A stretch of 64,000 bases of DNA from Mycocentrospora acerina (GCA_022701365.1 JAKUHH010000040.1:1054001-1118000), one strand, 5' to 3'; positions 50,521 through 59,998 are shown, numbered from the stretch's first letter. The notes: a model not told the origin generated them from the letters alone. Numbers and translations are program-made.

Positions 50521-50767
50521 ACATTAAGATAAAAATAAGAGTTAAACACAGAAAAAGATGTGTTTAGATAGGATAAAGACTTATACTATAAAGAAAGGTA
50601 AAAGAAGAAGGTAATATAAACTTTAAATAAAAGAGTTTTGCAAGGATAAGAGAAAGAAACCTAGATGCTGTCTAAACTCTACTTTACCTTTTCTTCTCTC
50701 TCTCTTCTACACAGATAAAAGACAACTCTGTAAAAAGGGACTTTCTGCCTATATAGAGAGGAGGTAG

Positions 50768-51057
50768 TGTGATATTTATAATGTTATATTATATTATTAC
50801 CCCTAAGTTAACTAACACCTATCTAATAGCTACCTAATTTGTACTTGCCTTAGATAATAACCCTAGGAAGAGATATATATAAGGGGGGCAGTCTGTGTAG
50901 CATTATAGAGTAGTTTTTCTATATCCTTTTATACAAGACCTATAGGTGTAGAGAATAGTATCTTTAGTTTACCCTCTAGTCCTAGCACTCCTATATGCCT
51001 AGTAGTGGACACTTTAGACCCTATTCGGATCACTCTCTTATAAACTGCGTCGTTACA
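50768..51057 (+). repeat. 3' LTR of element B (LTR1)
   Basis: Preceded by a purine-rich tract (GAGAGGAGGTAG). Begins TGTGATATTTATAATG, a mutated LTR1 start, and ends GCGTCGTTACA. The outer 60 bp are clean. Confidence 0.88.
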
Positions 51058-52737
51058 ATTGTTCTGCTGCAGCAGTCTATAATATAGCTAAAGCAACGCT
51101 TTGCTGCTAACGCGCTAGGATGCCTGCCTAACATAATTGCTAGCCTAACTTAAAGAAGCTTACTACGCTAGAAGAGGAGGTAATTATTTATTATATACTA
51201 GATCTTAACTAGTGTAGATTTGCTCTTACCTACGCAGCTGTACATAATATAGCTAATAAGCTACTAGCTGCACGCAGTAGAGGTTAGGTTAGTGTCTACT
51301 AGCTACATAACTTTGTTAAGCGTATAGACAGTCTTATAACACATTTTAATTAAGCATATAACTAGCAGAGAGCTCTATATAAGGATTCTGTGTTAATTAA
51401 AAGATAGTTTAAGCTTATAGAGCAGACAAATGCAAAGTACAGCATCTATAATAAAAATGTCTACAACTTTAATAAGGCTAGCTTTATAAAAAGCAAGATT
51501 ATAACTTAGCTTATTATAATAAGGTTAGAGAGGAGTGGCTAGCTAAAGGCTATCTAGCTAGGCAATTATAAGTAAGTAACGCTAATCTAGGGAATTAACA
51601 CTGCTAGCTAGACAATACTGCTGTTTCTTATCTTTACTAGCTAGTATTATCTATCTACCTAGTACAAGGAGGCAGGGATCTTACACAACTAGGCAATTGC
51701 AGTTAGTAACAACAGCTAGACAAATAATAAGATAAGAGTTAAGTAGTTAAAGCACTTTAATGCTTATATAAAGACTTATGTTGTTAGTATATATTACCTA
51801 CTTGTATTTAATAGCTATAAGAGCTACTACTTACTTAAGTTTTAAGTGCTTTGCAAGGAGAATAACATCTATATACTCTATATGCTACCTTACTTATCTT
51901 ACTTACTGCAGCTACTTAATATTAGCTGCTTTTTACTGTTAAAGCATGCGTACAGCTATAAGGTTAAGAGCCTAATCTGCTACTATATTAACTATATTAT
52001 AAAGCTTAAGATTCTGCCTGCCTTTAAGGCTGTGTTTAATTAATTATTTATATTAATAAATATCTGCTTAGCCTTTTAAGGCGCAGGCCTTATTCCTCTC
52101 TAGCTAGACGCTGTTCTGTTAAAGCTTAACATACAAGTCTATACCCCTACTCTAGCTGCTGTTATAAAGGCTCTCTAAGAGGCTTATACGCTAAGCAATA
52201 TATATAAGCTTAAAGCTTAATTAATACTAATATATAATTATATGCAGCAGTACAAGAGCTTATTACCTGCATTAATTATTAAAGCAATTAATTAGCTTAA
52301 GAAGGGAGCTAAGGTAATAATGCTCTCTGCTAAGCTAATGCGCAATTATATTACTAGCCTTAAGAGAGTTAATAAGGCAGCAATAAAGAGAAAGCAGTAT
52401 AAGAAAAAGCATATATAAAAGCAAGAAGTCTTAATAAAAGAAGCTAGAGAGAATATACTTGCTTAACAGGAGGCTAATTAGCAGATTGCTTATAAAGAGT
52501 GTTAAGGAGGAGAGCAATTAGGCCTTAGCTGCTAGGCTCTAGCGCGCTGCAGAAGGTGCAGAGAGCCTAGGCATAACTTACGTACATGTAGAAAAGATAC
52601 ATTAGATACTGCTTAATTTACTCTATTAGCATCTATATATTATTTCACAAGGTTGTTGAGATAAACGATTAGAGAGGTGCACAAGCTTAGTGGGGTGCGT
52701 CACTCGCTTGTACGCGTCACTCGCTTATAAAACACGT
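51058..52737 (+). mobile_element. Fot1/pogo DNA transposon, copy F2 (left end missing)
   Basis: Aligns with F1 from about F1 position 12,660 to the right terminal repeat, which ends AAAACACGT before TA at 52,738-52,739. The first ~170 bp of the element are absent: F2 begins directly at the 3' LTR of element B. The transposase relic keeps PYLSYLLQLLNISCF (51,885-51,929), the H-L-L-Q-P-L-D region. The last ~100 bp (from about 52,640) have no RIP-type bias, so the border of the AT-rich block lies inside this element. Confidence 0.85.
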
Positions 52738-53173
52738 TAGCTAGAATAAGTCAGACGTCTCAGTTGAAGATCTTTTCTCGGCTGACTGCAGCCGCGTGGT
52801 CGTGGTGATTCAGTGTCGTAAAGATGGCAGGGTTGGCTGTGCCAAGCTAATGTGCCGCGTATTTAGTCCCCGTGACGATACAACCGCGTGCGCCGTCGCC
52901 GTGCCTGGATAATCCCCAAGAAGCCGATCTTAGTCCGATTCCCCGCCCGTTGCATATCCGGTAATGCATGTTTTTGCGAACAGGGCTGGCGTTACCGACC
53001 TCTGCAGATGCTCCCCACAATACGTTAATTTTCTCTGAGTGATCAGCGATGACAAATGGACGATTCAGTATGATAAAGCCCAACTTTTGGTCCTCGGAAA
53101 ATTCGCATCATAACATCTCGCAAGCTCAATTCAGCGACAGTATCACACCACCGAATCGCAGACCAACGTCACT
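52738..53173. promoter_or_regulatory. 5' flank of the short-chain dehydrogenase fragment
   Basis: Base-balanced DNA between the transposon end and the SDR start codon, probably its former promoter. No specific site is claimed. A 78-codon minus-strand frame here (52,847-53,083) has no recognisable feature. Confidence 0.35.
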
Positions 53174-53365
53174 ATGAGCAACAACCCCCCAGCCCCTGAT
53201 CGTGAGTGCGACCAGTATCTGAAGCGATCGGTGATAGATCTGTTCTCCCTGAAGGACCGAGTCACTGTCATTACAGGCGGCGCGCGGGGAATCGGTCTCG
53301 CATTCGCAGTAGCAATTTACTTACCGTGGCTTGCAGTCGCAACATCGCTTGTGCACTCCTGCTAA
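53174..53365 (+). pseudogene. Short-chain dehydrogenase/reductase, N-terminal fragment
   Basis: ATG at 53,174 opens a frame reading SLKDRVTVITGGARGIGLAF near residues 25-44. This is the first beta strand and the T-G-x-x-x-G-x-G NAD(P)-binding turn of the SDR family. The family normally runs 250-300 residues; this frame ends after 63 codons and the residues after GLAFAVAI do not look like SDR. A missed intron could explain the end, but I see no SDR motif (N-A-G, Y-x-x-x-K) downstream. The gene was probably truncated by a rearrangement near 53,310. It lies just right of the Fot1/pogo element. No RIP-type bias. Confidence 0.65.
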
Positions 53366-53438
53366 AGAGTTGACAGCCAGGCCTTTCAGATGCAGTAAGA
53401 AGTTCGATTTACAAGATAATTGATCTTTACTTTGGTTT

Positions 53439-53470
53439 GTTGCTCATGTTGCTCATGTTGCTCATGTTGC
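53439..53470 (+). repeat. 9-bp tandem repeat (3.5 copies)
   Basis: Unit GTTGCTCAT, perfect copies. Confidence 0.9.
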
Positions 53471-53843
53471 ACAATGGCCGCTGTTAACCAACTTGTCGAT
53501 CACCTGTCGCTTCGGGATGGTAAGACTGCTGGCAGTTATCAATTGAGCAATTCATAACAGCATTGCTGCAGCGAGCGAGGCGAAACTACAGTCGCTAATA
53601 TGTGTACGCTCTGCCATACTTTAAATGCAATAGTAACTAAAGTCAGTCCCTAGGTCACGAGACGCACCCTGAGGCGAGAGGCTTTTGCACTTCGGAACTC
53701 AGGAACATCTTTTTCAAAATCTTATCAAGTCATAATTAGCGTATAGAAACCTAGAGATATCTTATCTCTGAGGGTTAAGTAGTCTCCGAATACGATCACT
53801 CCAGTGTTGGTCGTGTCGTTGATCTTTTTCTTAACGCCTTTAG

Positions 53844-54060
53844 TCACGCCTTCAACCGGGGACCCCCGTCCATTCGCGGATTTCTGTCTCTTTTGATCAT
53901 TCTGAAGTCTACAGAGAAAATATAAACAATAATAACAATGTTCCTGAGTTCAAAAGTTACCTTGACGTTTAGAGCGTAAATGCTGGGAGTTTCGTCGTGC
54001 AGAGAAGAAGGTGTAGAACAGCGCCCCAGCATCAACGCCGCTGTAATTTCTACTTCTACA
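53844..54060 (-). pseudogene. Possible two-exon gene fragment
   Basis: On the minus strand a coding-like stretch containing ALFYTFFSARRNSQ (near 54,000-54,040) meets a GTAACT donor at about 53,960 and a TTCTCTGTAG acceptor at about 53,911. Spliced phase 1, it continues DFRMIKRDRNPRMDGGPR to a stop at 53,844. The donor, acceptor and ~50-bp intron size are typical of filamentous fungi, but the product has no family I know and no clear start. Low confidence. Confidence 0.25.
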
Positions 54061-54164
54061 AGGAGTAGAGCGATATGGAATGGGCTTAAATCAAAACTGA
54101 TTAGCTATAGTAGGGTTATTTAATGCTTTTAGAAAATGAGAGCCAATTAAACCCAAAATCCTTA

Positions 54165-54211
54165 AAACCTGTCTCGCCACAGGATGCATCTCGTGAACTA
54201 GGGATGGACGT
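54165..54211. mobile_element. MITE right-end fragment
   Basis: Ends GGGATGGACGT before TA at 54,212-54,213, matching the right end of the MITE at 61,933-62,074. The rest of the element is not recognisable. Confidence 0.45.
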
Positions 54212-54309
54212 TATATTAAAAGATTTAATTAACTTTTATGCACAGACATGTAGAGTACAGAAGGCCTCTCTTACACGGCTTTACACTCTATCTTAGCAAA
54301 GATGCAGTA

Positions 54310-54355
54310 ACGTCCCTCCCTGAGTGCTGGGACAACCTCCGTGCTGGGACGAACG
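54310..54355. mobile_element. MITE-like left terminal repeat
   Basis: After TA at 54,308-54,309 begins ACGTCCCTCCCTGAG, followed by CTCCGTGCTGGGA. It is an imperfect reverse complement of 59,019-59,066 and related to the ends of the MITE at 61,933. Confidence 0.55.
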
Positions 54356-54895
54356 AGGGGTACTTTGACTTTCAGCAGATCGCTCTCTTTGCACACGTGA
54401 GTAGCGGCTATGAACCTGTATCAGTTATGTTAAAGGGCTATTTAAAAACATCTTACACTCCTTCTATCTTAAAATTACGTTGCTATTGCTGCGTCTTTGC
54501 AAAAGTTACAAGCAGTCTTCTTTTGTGTTGAACGCTGTTACTTTGCTGTAGCGTTGAGTAGTAGCTCTTAGCGTCTATAACACTTATAGAACAGTGTTAT
54601 TACGTCACAGAAACTACAAATAAGCTCAGCGATTCATATTTAGCCTTGTAGCAGCTGCACCGCTGATGTTTATGCAGGATCGCTACAGTAATCAGTGCCT
54701 CAGCTCGCGCCAAGCAATCTCGCACGTCTGATGTAATCATCGCCACGTATTCTATTACAAGCAGCTGTTAGAACTATAGCTTAGCTTCAGCAGGCAGTCT
54801 AAGCGTATAAACTCTAACGCTAGTGTTTATAAAATAAGATTGCTAACAGCTAGTAATATGACATGCGTCACAATATCTATGCTATCTTGTATATT

Positions 54896-55182
54896 TGTAA
54901 CGTTCACAATGTCACATCCCAGCTTACCCCTGAGTCAACCGACACCTATCCGAAAGCCACCCGCTTCGTACTCGCCCTGGATGGCAATCTCTAGGAAGGG
55001 GGTATATAAGTTCGCAGGCTATAGAGCCTTGTAAAGTAGTTTTTCTGTATCCTTTCGTACAAGACCTATAGGTGTAGAGAATAGTAACTTTGGTGTATCC
55101 TCCAGTCCCAGCACTCCCATATGCCTCGCAGTGGACATTCGGACCCTATTCGGATCACTCTTTTCTTACCTGCGTCGTTACA
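54896..55182 (+). repeat. Solo LTR1 with little mutation
   Basis: 287 bp, starts TGTAACGTTCACAATG and ends GCGTCGTTACA, with duplication ATATT (54,891-54,895 and 55,183-55,187). It is the best preserved LTR1 in the window, which suggests that short isolated copies outside the AT-rich block escape mutation. Confidence 0.95.
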
Positions 55183-55459
55183 ATATTCTACACAGCGGTT
55201 ATTGTTAACCCTAATTATTAGTGTATGTTGCTAAAGAATTCTAAACAGAACTACACGACCAGAAACAAGCCCTGGACAAGCTGTATCCTTGTGTACTGCT
55301 GTCGCCTGTGATCGATGCTCAGATGGAAGCCATAGGTAGCGTTGCTGGTTGCGCAGTATCCGTTAATCCTGTACTACAATGTGGAGAAACTGCTCCTGCT
55401 GTCTAGAAGGCAACATAGCAACTGGTGGCACAAATAAAGGGATATTGCCACAGTTAGTG

Positions 55460-55660
55460 TGCAGTGCCTGTCCGTCTGACGAGAAGGCCACCGCCGTGAC
55501 TTCCGAGGAATGGCCCTCCAGCGTGCTGCGACACGTCCCTGTCGCCGCCTCCCACAGCCGTACTGTCTTGTCGCGAGATGCTGAGGCGACCAGCTGCCCC
55601 TCTGGCGAGAAGGCCACCGCCGTGATCCTGTCAGAATGGCCCTCCAGCGTGCTACGACAG
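55460..55660 (-). repeat. Two near-identical WD40 units in the NLR
   Basis: Two units beginning with the same codons for RSTLEGHS and sharing TAVAFS. At the DNA level the first ~65 bases of each unit are almost identical, a sign of recent unit duplication or gene conversion. NLRs of this type often have 7-14 units, so the array appears contracted. Confidence 0.7.
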
Positions 55661-57539
55661 GCGTCCCAGTCAGCTTCTCTTATAGACAGCATGTTGAATC
55701 GCTGTAGCACTTAGTTGATAAAAGTCTGTCGTATGAGGCTCTTCTCTGGTGCGAACACAAGTGCAGAGCCATAGATCTGTTGTAGAGCGTCTGCGAGCAC
55801 AGATTGAAATTGTAGGATAAATTGCTTAGCATTGTGAAGAAATTCTGCATTAGAGCCTCTAAATAGCTGCGTTGCACGTTAGCAGAGCAGTTAGACGATA
55901 TTTCGTGAAGATCTTACGTCTGCAGGTTCCTGGAGGCTGTTAAGTAGATATATGCATCTGCTTGACTCTCTCATAAGGCTCATAGCTTCAAGCTAGTGGA
56001 GAAGGTGCTTCTGGAGAAACAGGTGCGTTGTGTCTCTGTTAAGCATGCCCTGCTGACTCTGTATAAGATGACTGATCCAGTAGCAGCAAGCATACTGCAG
56101 TTCAGGTGGCAAACTGCTGACAACTGTCCTATTGTCAATCTCGCTCCTTAGCACTCCAGGTCTAGAGAGGCTGCACATGTTCTGACGTAGGCCGCTTAGT
56201 CCAGTCATAAGCTTAAGTCAGCGAGATGTGAGCCTCTTGTGTGTACTTTTCTCGTCTACTTAGAATGTGCTCTTTCCTTGTTTTTAGGGGTCTACGAGGA
56301 ATTCCTAAAAGGACAAGTGCAGCAGCCTAACAGGAACTTCTTTGCAATTAGGAATACTAAGAACAGAATGCAAATAGTCAAGTCGACACTTAATCTCCTC
56401 TTGTGGAAGTTGAAGGAGGCATGCAAGTAAGACAATAGAGAGTGGACTCTTTAGGACAACAATACTGCCTACAACTTCTTGGAATGCTTAAAGCCACAGT
56501 CCCTTCTCGTCTTCTTCCTGCTCAATAAGCAGCTGATCTAGAACAGGGAGGTAGGTCCGATCTAGCTGCGAAAATGTCGCTCTTCGATACTGCAGAACCT
56601 TGTCTAAGTAAGCTATAGGATTGCTTCCTTTAGTGCCAACAAATCGGCACACAGTAGCAGCATAGATAAACAACGGCACAGCCAGCTCTACTAAGGCCTG
56701 GACCTGATGTGTTGCTGGCCAGTCTAGGGACAGCACGCGCGCTTTGCATATTGTACTGAGCTTATGCTCTAGGAAGAGACGTATGTCGTGTTTAATTGTA
56801 CTCCTTAGTACTTCGTGAAGGACCAGGTCTTGGTATGTGCCGTTCGGCATCTCCTGGAAGCTGAGGCGGATATGGAGCTCTGGCCGGCCAGTTACTACGA
56901 CCCGAAATAGTACTGGCTGGATGTCTTTTGTCTGGGCAAGTAGCTGAAGGATAGCACGAACGTCTTGCTCTTGCTCGCATTTGTCTAGCGCGTCTATTAC
57001 AATAACATGCGCTAAGGTCTGCGAACGAGCCTGCTTTATGTCTAGGAGTGGCTGCAGGATTAGCTTCTTGAACTGGTCTTTCAGAGCTCTGTGCGAAACA
57101 CCTGAGTCCTTGTTAAGCGCCTTCCTTATGCTAGGTAGCATGCCTGGCTTACAGGCGACTAAGTCGTGGGCGACAGTGGTGAAGAACCGTGAGGCATTGC
57201 CTCGCTCGCCCTCGCCTCTCTTGAAGAAGAAGCTTGCTCCTAGCTGACCTTGGCTAGCAAATGACTTAGCTATCCTCCGCGCTATTGTAGACTTTCCTGT
57301 GCCTGCCATGCCGCTCAGCCAGAATATGGATTTGCCATCCCTGTCCTGTGCCTATTGTGTAATTTCGTGCAACAACTCAGTACGGGTTTTAGGTAGGCAT
57401 TGTGCGTTGTGTTCCTCTGTATGAGAGTTGTAGTATGCTGCTTTAGCAGTAGGTAGTTTAGTTAAGTCTATCTTTTGATGAAGGGTTTGAGTATGATTAG
57501 TTGCTAGGTCTAGCTTCTGGATGAAGTCTAGCATCAGAT

Positions 57540-57601
57540 CTCTAGTTGGTGGGTTAGCTACTTTCGCATGAAGATAGAGTAATCCAAAACTTGCATCTGA
57601 C
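57540..57601 (-). other. Predicted intron 2 of the NLR gene
   Basis: 62 bp, GTCAG donor and AG acceptor at 57,541-57,540, phase 1. Splicing gives LALQVD-LMLDF and puts the SesA part in frame with the NACHT part; unspliced, the frame hits a stop at 57,558. Confidence 0.6.
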
Positions 57602-57908
57602 CAACCTGGAGCGCCAGCGTGAATGTTTGCTCGTAACCTTTCATGCTGGAAACAATGTCTTCTACCTGCTTACTAGTGAACAGCCACTTCAAAGCTCGCA
57701 CCCCAAACCGGCTTATGGCCTTGCGAGCCGTCCCTGGCTCTAGCCTCTGCTTCAGTTGTTCCAGCTTCCGCAAGCATTGCTCAAGTGACTTGAATAAGCT
57801 GTGAGTAGTCGAGAGTTGTGCCGTCTGTCGTCCGTTTAGTAGCTTCTCAATGCTTTCTAGGACGCGCTTGATGTCGCCAATTTTCTTCTGGAGGCGTTCG
57901 ATGTCATT

Positions 57909-58063
57909 CTTTGTTGAAGATCGGCTCCAGGACCCCGCTCTCCCAGCCTCGTCTGGAGATCACGGGATCCACATATATAGATCGGCTTACTCCTCTCTAA
58001 TAATCGTTCAATTAGTCAATTTAATCAATTACTTCACTGATGTTTTTTACTCAATCGTTCAAC
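57909..58063 (-). other. Predicted intron 1 of the NLR gene
   Basis: 155 bp, GT at 58,063-58,062 and AG at 57,910-57,909, phase 0. It joins the first SesA helix (ending VKDAKN) to NDIERLQKK, the order expected for this domain. Confidence 0.6.
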
Positions 58064-58171
58064 ATTCTTCGCATCCTTGACAGCGACAGAGTACTGGAAG
58101 TATAGCGAGGTAATCTTGGCGGATATGTCGATTACAGCGATAACGCTTGCTGCGACTGAGAGGCCGTCCAT

Positions 58172-59018
58172 AATGCAGTGCGTGCGACAGGGATAAAGTA
58201 TGCTGTTGAATCGAAGTCCGCAACGTTGTAAGTCGACTAAGCAGCAAGGCCGCTCTCAGCCTGTGGGAAGTGATGTGATTCATCGTTAGCCGCACAAGGC
58301 TGAGAAGGCAGCCACAGCTGAGCGGTGCAGCATCACAGGCGTGGGGTCCAAACAGTACGCTCTGCCAAGACCCGCTTTTCCCTTAGCGCTAGGCCAGCAC
58401 GGTATGATTTGGGTCCGTCGTCTACACAGAGAGATTCTGCCAGCGCCTTGCTGGCTTGGTCTATGAAAGCGAAAGTGGTGATAGTAACACGACAACAACT
58501 GGCAAGCTCTCTGCAACAATGAGGGCGCGCCTGGTTGCTCTGAGAATAGCTAGCAGGTGAATATGCGGGGCTTGCTCTAAAAATAGCCGAGACGGTGGAT
58601 AGTTGGAGAAGAGCGCCACAATTAGTTCTATTTGACATGGTGATAAATGTAATACGGTCTCGCGTAAGTGTACTAAGTTTTCCCGCCAAGACAAAAATCC
58701 TATGCCTTGCCCCAGAGAGACTCGGAAACTATAATTACAGGGAGTTAGTGCTCTTAAAGCTTAAGAAAGATTTCCTTATAATTAATTCTATCAGATAAGA
58801 GTACGATTTACAAATTCTTATCAATAGCTATTGTAATACAGGGGTGTAAAGCCGAGGCAAGTTTCGATGATGCAAACAGAACGGTCTACAGCATGAGCAA
58901 AATTAGCGTATTTTTCATGTTGTATGGTGAAACTACAAGGGCAGATGTATATAGAAGCATGACATTATATGTATAACAAAAATTACTTAGATTGAGTTGA
59001 CTCAAGATGCCGCAATCA
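58172..59018. other. 5' flank of the NLR gene
   Basis: Base-balanced DNA upstream of the NLR start codon. Several open frames of 65-118 codons overlap each other on both strands between 58,290 and 58,700 without any family motif. I treat the stretch as promoter and intergenic DNA. Confidence 0.45.
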
Positions 59019-59066
59019 AAGATGCGCCCCAGCACGGAGGGTGTCCCAGTACGTGAGGAGGGACGT
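59019..59066. mobile_element. MITE-like right terminal repeat
   Basis: Contains CCAGCACGGAGGG, then TGTCCCAGTACGTGAGG, and ends GGAGGGACGT at 59,066. It is an imperfect reverse complement of 54,310-54,355. The bases after it are GATA, not TA, so the border is altered or the copy is partial. Confidence 0.5.
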
Positions 59067-59336
59067 GATATAGCATTCTAAGTGTGATTTATATTAATTG
59101 TGATCTAAATTAGCTTTTGAACATTCAAAATTATTGTAGGTGTCAGCTTGCAATATAAATACCTTCTAGCCTTAGCAGCAAGAAGGTAGGCCTTTCTGTA
59201 GCTCAAAAGTAGGATTTGCTTTGTAGGGGTAAATGTTAATTTCATGCACTATACCAATTAACACAGACGTCTTAGAAGCCTAAATGTTGGCAATTTATTC
59301 ACCACTCTGGGTTTTTGTTACGCAGGGAGGGACATT

Positions 59337-59428
59337 ACAACAGCTGCTTTTAGAATGCAACAACAGCTGCTTTTAGAATACAACAACAGCTGCTTTTAGA
59401 ATACAACAATAGCTACTATTAGAATACA
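59337..59428 (+). repeat. 23-bp tandem repeat (4 copies)
   Basis: Unit ACAACAGCTGCTTTTAGAAT plus three bases; the first three units are almost identical and the fourth has scattered changes. It starts right after a MITE-like end (GGGAGGGACAT at 59,325-59,335). Confidence 0.92.
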
Positions 59429-59518
59429 GAAATAGAACTCTTGTCAAAGATTCTACCAGCATCGCAAGCAAGCACTTGGCCTTGACCTATGTTCTAGCTT
59501 GTGCTTCATATCGTCTCT

Positions 59519-59998
59519 CTACGATTGATATAACATGTCTTCCATCTCTGTTATTCTTTCTAAGCTCCTCGCCTGCTCTAGAACTAAGTTTCGCCTTTCT
59601 TCTTTAAGCGCACTATTCTTGATCCTTAGATGTTCCTGAAGATTTCTACAGCGCTCTTCCAAAATTTGATTTAACTTGCGCAATCCATTGATCTGCTCTT
59701 GCTTGTCACTATCCATCTTGGGTATTTTCATGGGAAGTTGATGCAGGGGCTCGGGGCTACTTCTTAGGCATTTATTTACCTCAGTAACTCTTTTTACAGT
59801 CGTTTTGTTGGTAACCTGGCAAGTTGGACACGCTATGATGTCTGTGAGTTCTTGGCTTGGCACAGATTTACTAAAACTTGTAATGCAGCACTGGCAACAG
59901 ACTTTTGACGCATATACAGAACAATGCAATCCCGTCCTGTGATTCAACATGACTTTCTTTGGCGTTTGAGCAGTATTTGAACGTTCTGTTGGATCCAT
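59519..59998 (-). CDS. Small protein with Cys-rich (RING-like) N-terminus and coiled coil
   Basis: 159 codons, ATG at 59,998, uninterrupted and without RIP-type bias: the only clearly intact protein gene in the window. Residues about 25-60 hold Cys pairs (HCSVYASKVCCQCC, later IIACPTC), resembling an incomplete RING or other zinc-binding fold with C-x-x-C pairs at both ends. Residues about 100-155 form a strong coiled coil (INGLRKLNQILEER, then ALKEERRNLVLEQ). Zinc binding and dimerisation are inference; a ubiquitin-ligase role is possible but the His and several Cys of a canonical RING are not evident. The next gene-like feature is more than 2 kb away. No intron is needed. Confidence 0.6.
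   Translation of the reverse strand: MDPTERSNTAQTPKKVMLNHRTGLHCSVYASKVCCQCCITSFSKSVPSQELTDIIACPTCQVTNKTTVKRVTEVNKCLRSSPEPLHQLPMKIPKMDSDKQEQINGLRKLNQILEERCRNLQEHLRIKNSALKEERRNLVLEQARSLERITEMEDMLYQS

Larger units (their letters stand above)
43248..51057 (+). mobile_element. Gypsy (chromovirus) element B, family 1
   Basis: Same family as A, on the plus strand, with LTRs at 43,248-43,537 and 50,768-51,057. It includes a nested solo LTR3 (50,138-50,520). Internal order: gag, protease, RT, RNase H, integrase, chromodomain, then an antisense-frame region. Its flanks do not match: AAACA on the left in Gypsy C, ATTGT on the right in a Fot1/pogo copy. So there is no target duplication. Confidence 0.92.
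53366..54895. other. Gene-poor region with short repeats and transposon ends
   Basis: Contains a 9-bp repeat (53,439-53,470), a possible spliced fragment (53,844-54,060), two MITE-end fragments (54,165-54,211 and 54,310-54,355), and otherwise nothing recognised. A short frame starting ATGG at 53,474 and followed by a possible intron reads MAAVNQLVDHLSLRDG. It is too short to call. Confidence 0.5.
55363..58171 (-). pseudogene. SesA-NACHT-WD40 NLR (NWD-type STAND protein), nonsense-inactivated
   Basis: A fungal NLR: a signal-transducing NTPase acting in non-self recognition and regulated cell death. Three exons on the minus strand. Exon 1 is 58,171-58,064 (MDGLSVAASVIAVIDISAK), exon 2 is 57,908-57,602 (SesA domain, with RFGVRALKW), exon 3 is 57,539-55,363. 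They join in frame into 864 codons. The NACHT domain has Walker A GMAGTGKST (57,312-57,286), Walker B VIVIDALDKC near 57,000 (the usual D-A-L-D-E-C has Glu changed to Lys) and VVVTGRPE near 56,895. A helical linker (LPPELQYACCYW near 56,095) and two WD40 units (55,660-55,460) follow, then the short C-terminal tail typical of the group. About ten stops (for example 57,352, 56,488, 56,305, 56,284, 55,993) interrupt exon 3. All are single-codon changes compatible with C-to-T/G-to-A, and there is no frameshift. Confidence 0.88.

Noticed and set aside
54238..54531. 97-codon plus-strand frame
   Set aside because: Runs through a MITE-type terminal repeat and has no recognisable domain.
55379..55714. 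111-codon plus-strand frame
   Set aside because: Shadow of the WD40 units encoded on the minus strand.
58333..58689. 118-codon minus-strand frame upstream of the NLR
   Set aside because: It overlaps several equally long frames on both strands and shows no motif. The NLR start at 58,171 fits the SesA family better.
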